Source: Candidatus Binatia bacterium (GTDB taxonomy: Bacteria > Desulfobacterota_B > Binatia > UBA9968 > JAJDTQ01). Taken from it: DNA of 23,633 nucleotides. This document shows, one piece after another, positions 13,041 to 20,326 of this stretch. Position 1 is the stretch's first letter; each line of letters begins with the position of its first letter. The DNA lies in contig JAJDTQ010000115.1 of NCBI GenBank assembly GCA_022827045.1, forward strand, positions 1-23,633, written 5' to 3'. The notes below the pieces were generated by a model that was given only the letters and a program-made list of their open reading frames with translations, did no database searches and was not told the DNA's origin. The position numbers were made by a program, and so were the translations under genes.

Positions 13041-15448
13041 TGGCGGCCTACGTCGGCCAGAGCATCAAGCGCAAGGAGTCCTTCGACTCCATCCAGGGAC
13101 GCAATACGTACCTGAGCGACGTGCACGTCCCCGGCATGCTCCACGCCGCCATCCACCGAAGCCCCTACGCCCACGCCCGCATAACGCGGGTAGACCTGTC
13201 GGAAGCGCTCGCACAGCCGGGCGTGGTGGCGGCCATGAGCGGCGAGGACGTCCGGCGGCTGGCCCGGCCCATGGCGCCGTTCCCCTTCACCCGTACCCGG
13301 CCCTACACCAGCGACTACCCGCGGGTGCGGTTCGCCGACCACTACTGCCTGGCCGTGGACCGGGTGCGCCACGTCGGCGAGGCCGTGGCGGTGGTGGTGA
13401 CGGAGGACCGCTACGCGGCGGCGGACGCCGCCGAGGCGGTGCGGGTGGAGTACGAGCCGTTGTCGCCGGTGCTGGACGTGGAGACGGCGCTGGAGCGCGG
13501 AGCCACGAGGCTCTACGAGCAGTGGCCCGACAACATCCAGTACGAGTTCCGTTTCAGCGAAGGCCCGGTGGACCAGCTCCTGAAAGAGGCTTCGGTGGTG
13601 ATACGCGAGCGCATCGTGCAGCACCGCTACACCGGCACGCCGATGGAAACCAGGGGGGTCATCGCCAGCGTCGACGAGCGGGACAACCTGCTGACGCTGT
13701 GGAGCTCCACCCAGGTGCCGCACGCGCTGCCCAACCTGGTCCTGGAGACCCTCGGCCGGGCCGACCTCAAGATCCGGGTGATCTCGCCCACCATGGGCGG
13801 CGGCTTCGGCATCAAGTGGGCGTTCTATCCCGAAGAAGTGCTGATGCCGCTCCTGTCGCTCAAACTGAACCGGCCGGTGGGCTGGTGGGAAAGCCGCAGC
13901 GAGCACATGGTGGCCTCGCACCACTCCCGCGCCCAGGTGGACTACGTGGAGGCGGGCTTCGACCGGGCCGGGCGCATCACCGCCCTAAGGACCAAGGTCA
14001 TCGTGGACCTGGGCGCCGCCTACCCCAGCGGCGGCACCTCCCTGGCCTTCGTCACCGCCAATTTCATTCCCGGGCCCTACCGGGTCGACAACTATTCCAC
14101 CACCTCTTTCGGCGTGGTCACCAACAAGACCGCCGCGGGCCCCCACCGGGCCAACGGCAAGGCCGAGTCCAACTTCATCATGGAGCGGGTGATGGACCGG
14201 GCCGCCGGGGAGCTGGGTCTGGGCAAGGACGAGATCCGCCGCCGCAACCTTATCCAGCCGCACGAATTCCCCTACACCTGCGTGACCGGTTCTACCTACG
14301 ACAGCGGCGACTACCCGGCGTGCCTACGCAAGGCGCTGGCGGAAGCGGACTACGTCGGCCTGCTGGCGGACCGGGACCGGCTCCGCCGGGAAGGGCGCTA
14401 CCGGGGGGTCGGCCTGGCGTTCATGCTGGAGCCCCTGAGCTCGCTCCGGCCCAACGCCTACAACGCCGGTTACGAGACCGTGACTGTGCGGCTGGATCCC
14501 GTGGGCAAGGCCTGGGTGTTCTCGGGCGACATGAACATGAGCGCGAGCCACAAGACCACGCTTTCGCAGGTGGTGGCGGACGGACTGGGCGTGCGCTTCG
14601 AGGACGTGCAGGTGTTCGAGGGCGACAGCGCCCTGGTGTCGTCTTCCAGCGGGTCCTACGCCAGCCGGTTCTCGACGGTGACGATCTCCGCCGCCATCAA
14701 GGCGTGCGAGGCGGTGCGGAGGAAGATGCTGGCCATCGCCGCCCACACGCTGCGGTGCCATCCCGAAGCCCTCGAATGCGCCGGCGGCATGATCCTGGAC
14801 CGGACGAGGCCGGGGGTGGCGCTGACGGTCAAGGAAGTGGCCAACATGGCCTACTACTCCATCAACCAGCTCCCCGGGAACATGGACCCGGGGCTCCACG
14901 ACACCCACTATTTCATCAACCCCAACACCAGCTTCGAGCCCGACGCCAAGGGCCGGACGTCCAACTTCTCGACGTTTCCCTACGCGGTGCACGTGGCCTA
15001 CGTGGAGATGGACGCGGGCACGGGCGAAACCACGATCCTCAAGTATCTGACCGTGGACGACTCCGGCAACATGGTGAACCCCATGATCGTCGACACCCAG
15101 ATCACCGGCGCCATCTCCCACGGCGTCGGGGGCGCGTTTCTCGAAGAGCTGGTGTATGACGAGCAGGGACAGCTCCTGTCGGGCACCTTTGCCGACTACC
15201 TGATTCCGTCGGCCATGGAGATGCCGGACCTGGAGATCCATCACATGGTGACGCCCATGCCCTTCACGCCGGGCGGGTTCAAGGGCGTGGGGGAGATCGG
15301 CGCCATCGGCCCGCCGGTGGTGCTGGCCAGCGCCATCGAGGACGCGCTGGCGCCGCTGGGAGTCAAGATCATGAGTCTGCCGCTCAAGCCGGAGAACATC
15401 TGGCGGGCGATACACGAAAGACGAAACGCAACAGGAGAACGGAAATGA
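13040..15448 (+). CDS. Molybdenum hydroxylase large subunit (CoxL/XDH family)
   Basis: The product is 802 aa, typical for a three-subunit molybdenum hydroxylase. An aldehyde oxidase/xanthine dehydrogenase hammerhead domain comes first (QGRNTYLSDV, GMLHAAIHRSPYAHARI). The Moco part follows, with TMGGGFGIK at residues 251-259, GPHRANGKAES at 367-377, and the active-site glutamate E752 in GGFKGVGEIGAIGPP. The AYRCSFR motif of form I CO dehydrogenase is absent; that site reads TAAGPHRANGK, so CO oxidation is not supported. Members of this family hydroxylate aromatic or heterocyclic carbons, aldehydes or CoA esters with water as oxygen source. The neighbours suggest an aromatic acid, aldehyde or CoA thioester. 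The stop overlaps the ferritin-like start by four bases. Cytosolic: no Tat signal. Confidence 0.94.
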   Translation: MAAYVGQSIKRKESFDSIQGRNTYLSDVHVPGMLHAAIHRSPYAHARITRVDLSEALAQPGVVAAMSGEDVRRLARPMAPFPFTRTRPYTSDYPRVRFADHYCLAVDRVRHVGEAVAVVVTEDRYAAADAAEAVRVEYEPLSPVLDVETALERGATRLYEQWPDNIQYEFRFSEGPVDQLLKEASVVIRERIVQHRYTGTPMETRGVIASVDERDNLLTLWSSTQVPHALPNLVLETLGRADLKIRVISPTMGGGFGIKWAFYPEEVLMPLLSLKLNRPVGWWESRSEHMVASHHSRAQVDYVEAGFDRAGRITALRTKVIVDLGAAYPSGGTSLAFVTANFIPGPYRVDNYSTTSFGVVTNKTAAGPHRANGKAESNFIMERVMDRAAGELGLGKDEIRRRNLIQPHEFPYTCVTGSTYDSGDYPACLRKALAEADYVGLLADRDRLRREGRYRGVGLAFMLEPLSSLRPNAYNAGYETVTVRLDPVGKAWVFSGDMNMSASHKTTLSQVVADGLGVRFEDVQVFEGDSALVSSSSGSYASRFSTVTISAAIKACEAVRRKMLAIAAHTLRCHPEALECAGGMILDRTRPGVALTVKEVANMAYYSINQLPGNMDPGLHDTHYFINPNTSFEPDAKGRTSNFSTFPYAVHVAYVEMDAGTGETTILKYLTVDDSGNMVNPMIVDTQITGAISHGVGGAFLEELVYDEQGQLLSGTFADYLIPSAMEMPDLEIHHMVTPMPFTPGGFKGVGEIGAIGPPVVLASAIEDALAPLGVKIMSLPLKPENIWRAIHERRNATGERK

Positions 15449-16308
15449 GCGACGCAGGGAACGGTTTCAAGGAATGCGCCACCCGCGAGCTGGCGCGGGT
15501 GGCGGCGGTCTTCGCCGCGGGGGAGGCGGAGATCGCCGACACCTACTTCAACTGGGACCAGCGGGACCGCGACAAGGAGGTCCTCTGGCTCACCAAGCAG
15601 GCGGGCCGGGAGATCGAGAGCACCTTCACCGGCTTGAAGGAGATCGTCGAGAAGGTCGGCGGCGACCTGACGGCGTCGGACCAGTACTGGGTCGACCGGT
15701 GGGGCGGTGACGTCGACAGGAACTGGCTGGAGGAGAACCTCTGGCGCACCAAGCAGGAGCTCAACCACGGCAATCGATGCGTGGACATCATCGAATGGCT
15801 CACCGGCGAGCCGGTGGACATCAAGGAAGTCGTGCGCCGCTACAACCGCTGGACCCCCGATCCGTCGCTGCCCGATATGAAGGAATGGGTGCGGCTGGCG
15901 GAGGTGTTCAAGGAGCAGGAGGCCCGCCAGGAGTCCTGGGCGCGTCTCATCAACTCCCAGGGGCTGCTCGAAGGCGGCAGTTGCGGCCTGTTCTACGCCG
16001 CCTCCCAGTTGAGCGGCAGCGAGCTCAACGACCGGCTGTCCGAGGCCTTCACCGTGGTGCTCGACGACGAGCGCGGCCACGGGCCGGCCAACATCTACCA
16101 GATCGCCGACGCCTTCACCCAGCAGGAGGCGGTGGACGGCGCCCGGGGGCTGATGGTGGAGCGCGGCATCCAGCGCCTGCGCATGCGCAACGAGCAGTTC
16201 AGCTTCCCCATCGACGAAGCCCGCATCCAGGACATCGCCGCCGGCAACATCAGCCTCGACGTAACCAAGGCCATCTGGGGCGAGACCCTGGCGAAGTTCA
16301 TCGACTGA
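15445..16308 (+). CDS. Ferritin-like putative diiron protein (paralogue B)
   Basis: The product is 287 aa, and the ATG overlaps the large molybdenum subunit stop (ATGA), with a GGAG site just ahead. Like its relative at 4071-4919 it shows the four-helix diiron pattern: E56, E105-L-N-H108, E176 in LLEGG, and E209-R-G-H212. Shared blocks are GEAEI, TYF, the long helix ending DDERGHGPANIYQIA, and RLRMRNEQF. The two proteins are divergent but clearly the same family and the same length. Translational coupling to the large subunit suggests a partner, maturation factor or consecutive enzyme for the molybdenum hydroxylase. I cannot name the family; ferritin-like oxygenases such as AurF or BoxB share the fold but differ in length and motifs. 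Confidence 0.75.
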   Translation: MSDAGNGFKECATRELARVAAVFAAGEAEIADTYFNWDQRDRDKEVLWLTKQAGREIESTFTGLKEIVEKVGGDLTASDQYWVDRWGGDVDRNWLEENLWRTKQELNHGNRCVDIIEWLTGEPVDIKEVVRRYNRWTPDPSLPDMKEWVRLAEVFKEQEARQESWARLINSQGLLEGGSCGLFYAASQLSGSELNDRLSEAFTVVLDDERGHGPANIYQIADAFTQQEAVDGARGLMVERGIQRLRMRNEQFSFPIDEARIQDIAAGNISLDVTKAIWGETLAKFID

Positions 16309-16335
16309 GCCCGCTTCTGTGGAGACAACCCTGGC

Positions 16336-17118
16336 GTGGCGAATCACATCGACCTCGAAGCCAAAGACGGCATCGCCTTCATCACGCTGAACCGGCCCGA
16401 GCGGCTCAACGCCATGAACGAGGCCATGTGGGCGGAGCTGGGGCGGGTGTGGGACGCGTTCGCGGCGGACCCGGCGCTTCGGGTGGCGGTGGTGAGCGGC
16501 GCCGGCGACCGGGCCTTCTCCACAGGCATGGACCTGAAGGAGCGGGCGGTGGCGGGCGATCCGCGGGCGCGGGAGTTCTGGACCTCGGCGCTGGCGCGGG
16601 ACCCCGGGCGCCGGGAGCCCGTATGGAAGCCCATGATCGCCGCGGTGCACGGGTACTGTCTGGCCGGGGGCTTCGAGATCGCCCTTTCCTGCGACATCCG
16701 CATCTGCAGCGAGGAAGCCACCTTCGGCCTGCCGGAGATCAAGCGGGGGTTCTTCCCCGGCAGTTCGGGCACCGTTCGACTGCCCCGCATCGTGCCGCTG
16801 GGCTTGGCCCTGGAGATGCTCTACACCGGCGAGTCCATCTCGGCGGCGGAGGCCTACCGCTGCGGTCTGGTGAACCGGGTGGTGCCGCGGGACGAGTTGA
16901 TGGCCGAGGCGGAGAAGCTTGCCCGATCCATCGCCGACGGGCCGCCGCTGGCCCTGCAGGCGGTTAAGGAGGTCGTGTTGCGCGGCGTCGACTTGCCGCT
17001 GGCTGACGCCATCCGCTTCGAGGCCGGCTTCCGCGCCATGGTGGGCGGGACCGAGGACGCCGCGGAGGGGCCACGGGCCTTCAGCGAGAAGCGAAAACCT
17101 GGTTTCAAGGGCCGCTGA
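16336..17118 (+). CDS. Enoyl-CoA hydratase/isomerase family protein
   Basis: The product is 260 aa, the standard crotonase length, starting at a GTG 27 bases after the ferritin-like stop. Features are ITLNRPERLNAMN, the first oxyanion loop AFSTGMDL, and the second in HGYCLAGGFEIALSCDIRI. Both glutamates used by hydratases are present: E114 in GGFEIA and E134 in LPEIKRG. Hydration of an enoyl-CoA is therefore chemically possible; ring-opening hydrolases and isomerases of the same fold cannot be excluded. Being downstream of the molybdenum hydroxylase and ferritin-like genes, it supports a CoA-thioester route in this block. Confidence 0.9.
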   Translation: MANHIDLEAKDGIAFITLNRPERLNAMNEAMWAELGRVWDAFAADPALRVAVVSGAGDRAFSTGMDLKERAVAGDPRAREFWTSALARDPGRREPVWKPMIAAVHGYCLAGGFEIALSCDIRICSEEATFGLPEIKRGFFPGSSGTVRLPRIVPLGLALEMLYTGESISAAEAYRCGLVNRVVPRDELMAEAEKLARSIADGPPLALQAVKEVVLRGVDLPLADAIRFEAGFRAMVGGTEDAAEGPRAFSEKRKPGFKGR

Positions 17119-17121
17119 GAC

Positions 17122-17465
17122 ATGGAGTACCGGCTCACCTCGATCCACGATCATCCACGTGGGAAAGTCTATAAAATTCAGGTGAACGGTAAGCTTGTTT
17201 CAGTGCTGCTTACCTATCATGTGTTGAAAGACTCGCACAGTGGCGTCTTACCGACGATCTCGTTCTACGGACGATGCTTTTCCCCGAAGAGGTGCTCGTC
17301 GGTTATCATGGCCGGTATATTGCCCATCTCCGCAGAGGTGACCATCTGGTTCGGGTGATATATGAGTATGAGGAGACGCTGCCTGTTGCGGTCACCGTGT
17401 ACAGCCCGTCTGTAGAGCGTTATTTCCGGGGAGGTGGAGATTATGAAGATCGTCTACTCTCGTGA
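17122..17465 (+). pseudogene. DUF4258-like protein, frameshifted
   Basis: An ATG at 17122 opens a frame (MEYRLTSIHDHPRG, then VSVLLTYHV) that leaves the expected sequence at about 17221-17226. The other frame continues it as ERLAQWRLTDDLVLRTMLFPEEVLVGYHGRYIAHLRRGDHLVRVIYE (read it from about 17226 to the stop at 17465), ending with VAVTVYSPSVERYF. Joined, they give a protein of about 114 aa resembling DUF4258-type proteins: a conserved His followed by an ER pair, then a beta-sheet half with a Tyr-containing TVYSP end. One extra base near 17224 would repair it. Lower G+C and different codon use than the neighbours suggest transfer. A DUF2283 gene overlaps its end. A toxin-like role is conjecture. 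Confidence 0.55.
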
Positions 17466-17652
17466 TGCGGATGTGCTCACCATCCAGTTGAGTGAGGGAC
17501 AACCCTCCGATTCCACAGACATGGCCGAGGGGATCATCGTGCACCTTTCCGAGAAGGGACGACCCCTGGAAATTGAGATCCTCGACGCCTCCACGATCAT
17601 CGACAACAAAGGGGTCGAGGTTTCTTTGGAGGCGCTGTTTCCTGCCGCTTGA
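17443..17652 (+). CDS. DUF2283 family small protein
   Basis: The product is 69 aa from the ATG at 17443, which follows an excellent GGGGAGG ribosome site eight bases away; the GTG at 17434 lies on that site and is rejected. The sequence MKIVYSRDADVLTIQLSEG, then AEGIIVHLSEKGRPLEIEILDAS, is the short beta-rich pattern of DUF2283 proteins. Their function is not established. They are often found next to DUF4258 genes, as here, where the two overlap by 23 bases. The pair interrupts the run of catabolic genes and has lower G+C, so it is likely an acquired module unrelated to aromatic metabolism. Confidence 0.8.
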   Translation: MKIVYSRDADVLTIQLSEGQPSDSTDMAEGIIVHLSEKGRPLEIEILDASTIIDNKGVEVSLEALFPAA

Positions 17653-17691
17653 TCGGGCTCCCGAAACTGGGCCATTGAGTCAGGGCTGACC

Positions 17692-19320
17692 ATGTATCAG
17701 GACCTCAGGGAATATCTCGGCTTGTTGGACCAACAGGGTCTGCTCACGCGCGTGGCCGCGCCGGTGAACAAGGACACGGAGCTGCATCCGCTGGTACGCT
17801 GGCAGTTCCTGGGGTTGCCGGACCACGAGCGCAGGGCGTTCCTGTTCGACAACGTGACGGATGCCAAGGGCCGGCGCTACGAGACCCCGGTGGTGCTGGG
17901 GGCGCTGGCGTCCAACGAGGCCATCTACGCCCTGGGCATGGGGTGCGAGCCGGGCAAGAGCTTCGAGAAGTGGTCGGCGGCGGTGGCCGCGCCGCTGGCG
18001 CCGGAGCTGGTGGACACCGGGCCGGTCAAGGAGGAGATCCATGTCGGCGACGGCCTCCTGGAGCACGGCGGCCTCGACGAGTTCCCGGTGCCCATCTCGA
18101 CGCCGGGGTTCGACAACGGGCCGTACTTCACCGCGTGCCACTGGGTCACCAAGGACCCGGATACCGGCATCCGCAACGTCGGCAACTACCGCGGCCAGAT
18201 CAAGTCCCCCACCAAGACCGGTGTCTACCTGATCAGCGCCCAGCAGGATCTGGCCATCCACTGGAACAAGGCCAGCGCCCTGGGCCGGCCGCTGCCCGCG
18301 GCCGGCGTCATCGGCGCGGTGCCGTGCCTGTCCTACGTGGCGGTGCAGAAGATCGCCTACGGCGTGGACGAGCTGGGGGTGGCCGGCGCCATCCTGGGCC
18401 GTCCCATGCCGCTGGTCAAGTGCGAGACCGTGGACCTGGAGGTGCCGGCCGACGCGGAGATCGTCATCGAGGGCTACATCCGCACCGACGTGCTGGAGCC
18501 GGAGGGCCCCTTCGGCGAGTCCCACGGCTACATGGACCCACGCAGCCTGAGCCCGGTGTTCGAGGTCACCTGCATCACGCATCGCAGGAAACCCCACTAC
18601 GTGGGCGTGCTGAGCCAAGTGACGCCCAGCGAGAGCAGCAAGATCAAGCACCGGGGCTGGGAGTCGCTGGTGCTGGACCACCTGCGCAACCACTGCAGCC
18701 TCAAGAGCGTGGTGCGGGTGGGCATGCACGAGCCGCTGGTGAACCTGCGCCAGTTCGTGGTGGTGCAGATGCGCAAGACCCACAAGCTCGAGCCGTGGCA
18801 GGCCATGATGGCGGTGCTGGGCTTCCGCTACGACTTGGGCAAGGTGGTGATCGCGGTGGACGACGATATCGACCCGGAGAACTTCGCCGCGGTCAACTGG
18901 GCCATCTGCCACCGCTCGCAGCCGCACAAGGACGTGCGCATCATCGAGGGCCGCCAGACCGTGCACTCGCCCATCAACCTGGTGCGAATGCACGGCCACG
19001 CCGGCGACTACGACAGCGAGGACTCCTCGCTGCTCATCGACGCCACCAAGAAGGCCGAGTTCCCGCCGGTGTCGCTGCCCACCCGGGAGTACATGGAGCG
19101 GGCACTCAAGCTCTGGGAGGAGTTGGGGATGCCGGAGCTCAAGTACGGCAACCCGTGGCACGGCTACTCCCTGGGCCTGTGGCCGCCGGAGCTCGACGAC
19201 GAGGCGGCCCTGGCGGTCAAGGGCGAACACCATCGTATCGGCGCCAAGCTGGACGAGCGCGCCGTGCCCGTGGAGCGCGGCGAGCGGCTGCAGGACGTGC
19301 AGAAACGATGGAAGCCGTAG
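17692..19320 (+). CDS. UbiD-family (prenylated-FMN) decarboxylase
   Basis: The product is 542 aa. UbiD-family enzymes use prenylated FMN to remove or add carboxyl groups on aromatic or unsaturated acids. The metal and cofactor residues are in place: N162 and R167 in NVGNYR, H190, E245 in KCET, and the pair E271/E276 in EPEGPFGESHGY. The spacing of N-R and E-E is the same as in Fdc1, so the Arg-Glu-Glu catalytic set is complete. The protein is longer than E. coli UbiD and closer in style to catabolic aromatic carboxylases and decarboxylases than to the ubiquinone enzyme. No UbiX-type prenyltransferase is in the window, so the cofactor must be supplied from elsewhere. Only a weak ribosome site precedes the ATG. 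Confidence 0.9.
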   Translation: MYQDLREYLGLLDQQGLLTRVAAPVNKDTELHPLVRWQFLGLPDHERRAFLFDNVTDAKGRRYETPVVLGALASNEAIYALGMGCEPGKSFEKWSAAVAAPLAPELVDTGPVKEEIHVGDGLLEHGGLDEFPVPISTPGFDNGPYFTACHWVTKDPDTGIRNVGNYRGQIKSPTKTGVYLISAQQDLAIHWNKASALGRPLPAAGVIGAVPCLSYVAVQKIAYGVDELGVAGAILGRPMPLVKCETVDLEVPADAEIVIEGYIRTDVLEPEGPFGESHGYMDPRSLSPVFEVTCITHRRKPHYVGVLSQVTPSESSKIKHRGWESLVLDHLRNHCSLKSVVRVGMHEPLVNLRQFVVVQMRKTHKLEPWQAMMAVLGFRYDLGKVVIAVDDDIDPENFAAVNWAICHRSQPHKDVRIIEGRQTVHSPINLVRMHGHAGDYDSEDSSLLIDATKKAEFPPVSLPTREYMERALKLWEELGMPELKYGNPWHGYSLGLWPPELDDEAALAVKGEHHRIGAKLDERAVPVERGERLQDVQKRWKP

Positions 19321-19330
19321 AGACAACGGC

Positions 19331-19402
19331 GTCCTTCGACTTCGTTCCGCTAGCGCTCCACTACGCCTGTCCTGAGCTTTGTCGAAGGGCTCAAGACGAA
19401 CG
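19331..19402. repeat. Dispersed palindromic repeat, CTTCGAC family, copy 2
   Basis: CCTTCGAC (19333-19340) is inverted as GTCGAAGG (19381-19388), with an inner TGAGC/GCTCA pair and a right flank CAAGACGAACGG. It fills the gap between the UbiD-type and TauE genes and ends next to the CGGAGAG that may serve as ribosome site for the permease. Confidence 0.7.
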
Positions 19403-19419
19403 GAGAGTGGCCTTCCGCG

Positions 19420-20169
19420 ATGGAGCTTGACGGCACCCTGGCCCTGGTGGCCGCGGCCATCTTCTTCGCGGGCTTCGTCAAGGGCGCCACCGGCATGGGG
19501 TTCACCCTCCTTGCCACCCCCATGCTGACCCTGCTGCTCGACATCCGCACAACTATCGTCGTGCTGCTGCTCCCCGGCGTGGTGATGGACCTGGGCCAGG
19601 TGTTCCGCCACGGCGTTCCCACCGCCACCCTGCGGCGTTTCTCGTCCATGTTCCTGTTCGCGCTGGCGGGCGTGTTCCTCGGCACCTGGGAACTGACCCA
19701 ACTGCCCCTATGGGTGCTGAACCTCATTCTGGGAACGGTCGTCGTCGTTTTCGCGTTGGCCGGGCTGTTCTCGTTCACGCTCGTCACGCCGCCGCGGGCC
19801 GAGCGGCTGATGTCGCCGGTCATGGGCTTCACGGGCGGGTTCCTGCTCGGGCTGACCAACACCATGGGGCCGGTCATGGCCGTCTACCTCCACGGCCTGC
19901 GGCTCGACAAGGCGGACTTCGTGAAGGCCATCTCCACGGCGTTCATCATGGCCAAGTTCTGGCAGGTGGTCGCCATCTCCACCTGGGGCCTGTTCACCGT
20001 CGAGGCGGTGAAGCTCTCGTTGTTCGTGACCGCGGTCATCCTCGCGAGCTTCTACCTGGGCCTCAAGGTGCAGGACCGGATCCGCCAGCAGACCTTCAAC
20101 CGCGCCATCCTGGTGCTGCTGGTCTTCACAGGTTTGATGCTGGTCTACCGGAACCTGAGCGCCACGTGA
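19420..20169 (+). CDS. TauE/SafE family permease
   Basis: The product is 249 aa and very hydrophobic, with about seven or eight predicted membrane segments. The internal duplication typical of the family shows as GFVKGATGMGFTLLATPML near residue 18 and GFTGGFLLGLTNTMGPVMAVYL near residue 134. Members export or import sulfite, sulfonates, and other organic anions such as carboxylates. Its place between a decarboxylase gene and a SthA-type gene gives no firm substrate; export of an organic anion from the pathway is possible. The ribosome site is distant (CGGAG about 14 bases upstream) and lies at the edge of a dispersed repeat. Confidence 0.85.
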   Translation: MELDGTLALVAAAIFFAGFVKGATGMGFTLLATPMLTLLLDIRTTIVVLLLPGVVMDLGQVFRHGVPTATLRRFSSMFLFALAGVFLGTWELTQLPLWVLNLILGTVVVVFALAGLFSFTLVTPPRAERLMSPVMGFTGGFLLGLTNTMGPVMAVYLHGLRLDKADFVKAISTAFIMAKFWQVVAISTWGLFTVEAVKLSLFVTAVILASFYLGLKVQDRIRQQTFNRAILVLLVFTGLMLVYRNLSAT

Positions 20170-20326
20170 TGCCCTAGTGTCCTGTCAGTCGCGGCCCGCC
20201 CGTGACATCCCCGCGTGCTATCTGCTATGGAGAGGCTTCAGACGACTCGATGGCGATCCGGTGTGACCCGGACATGACAACGCCCCGGACCCGGGAGCGC
20301 AACAGGCTGCACCGCACACAGGAATC

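Noticed and set aside
13040..15448. Aerobic CO dehydrogenase (CoxL form I)
   Set aside because: The AYRCSFR copper/molybdenum motif is missing; only the general XDH family is supported.
17680..19701. 673-aa minus-strand ORF opposite the UbiD-type gene (also long minus-strand ORFs at 5106-6512, 6595-8643, 13985-15415 and 15241-17154)
   Set aside because: Their translations are rich in His, Arg, Gly, Ala and Val with no recognisable domain and lie exactly opposite genes with intact motifs; they are shadows of GC-rich third-position codon use.
20170..20326. A small gene or promoter between the TauE-type and SthA-type genes
   Set aside because: Only a 16-codon ORF is found and no convincing -35/-10 pair or hairpin was seen.
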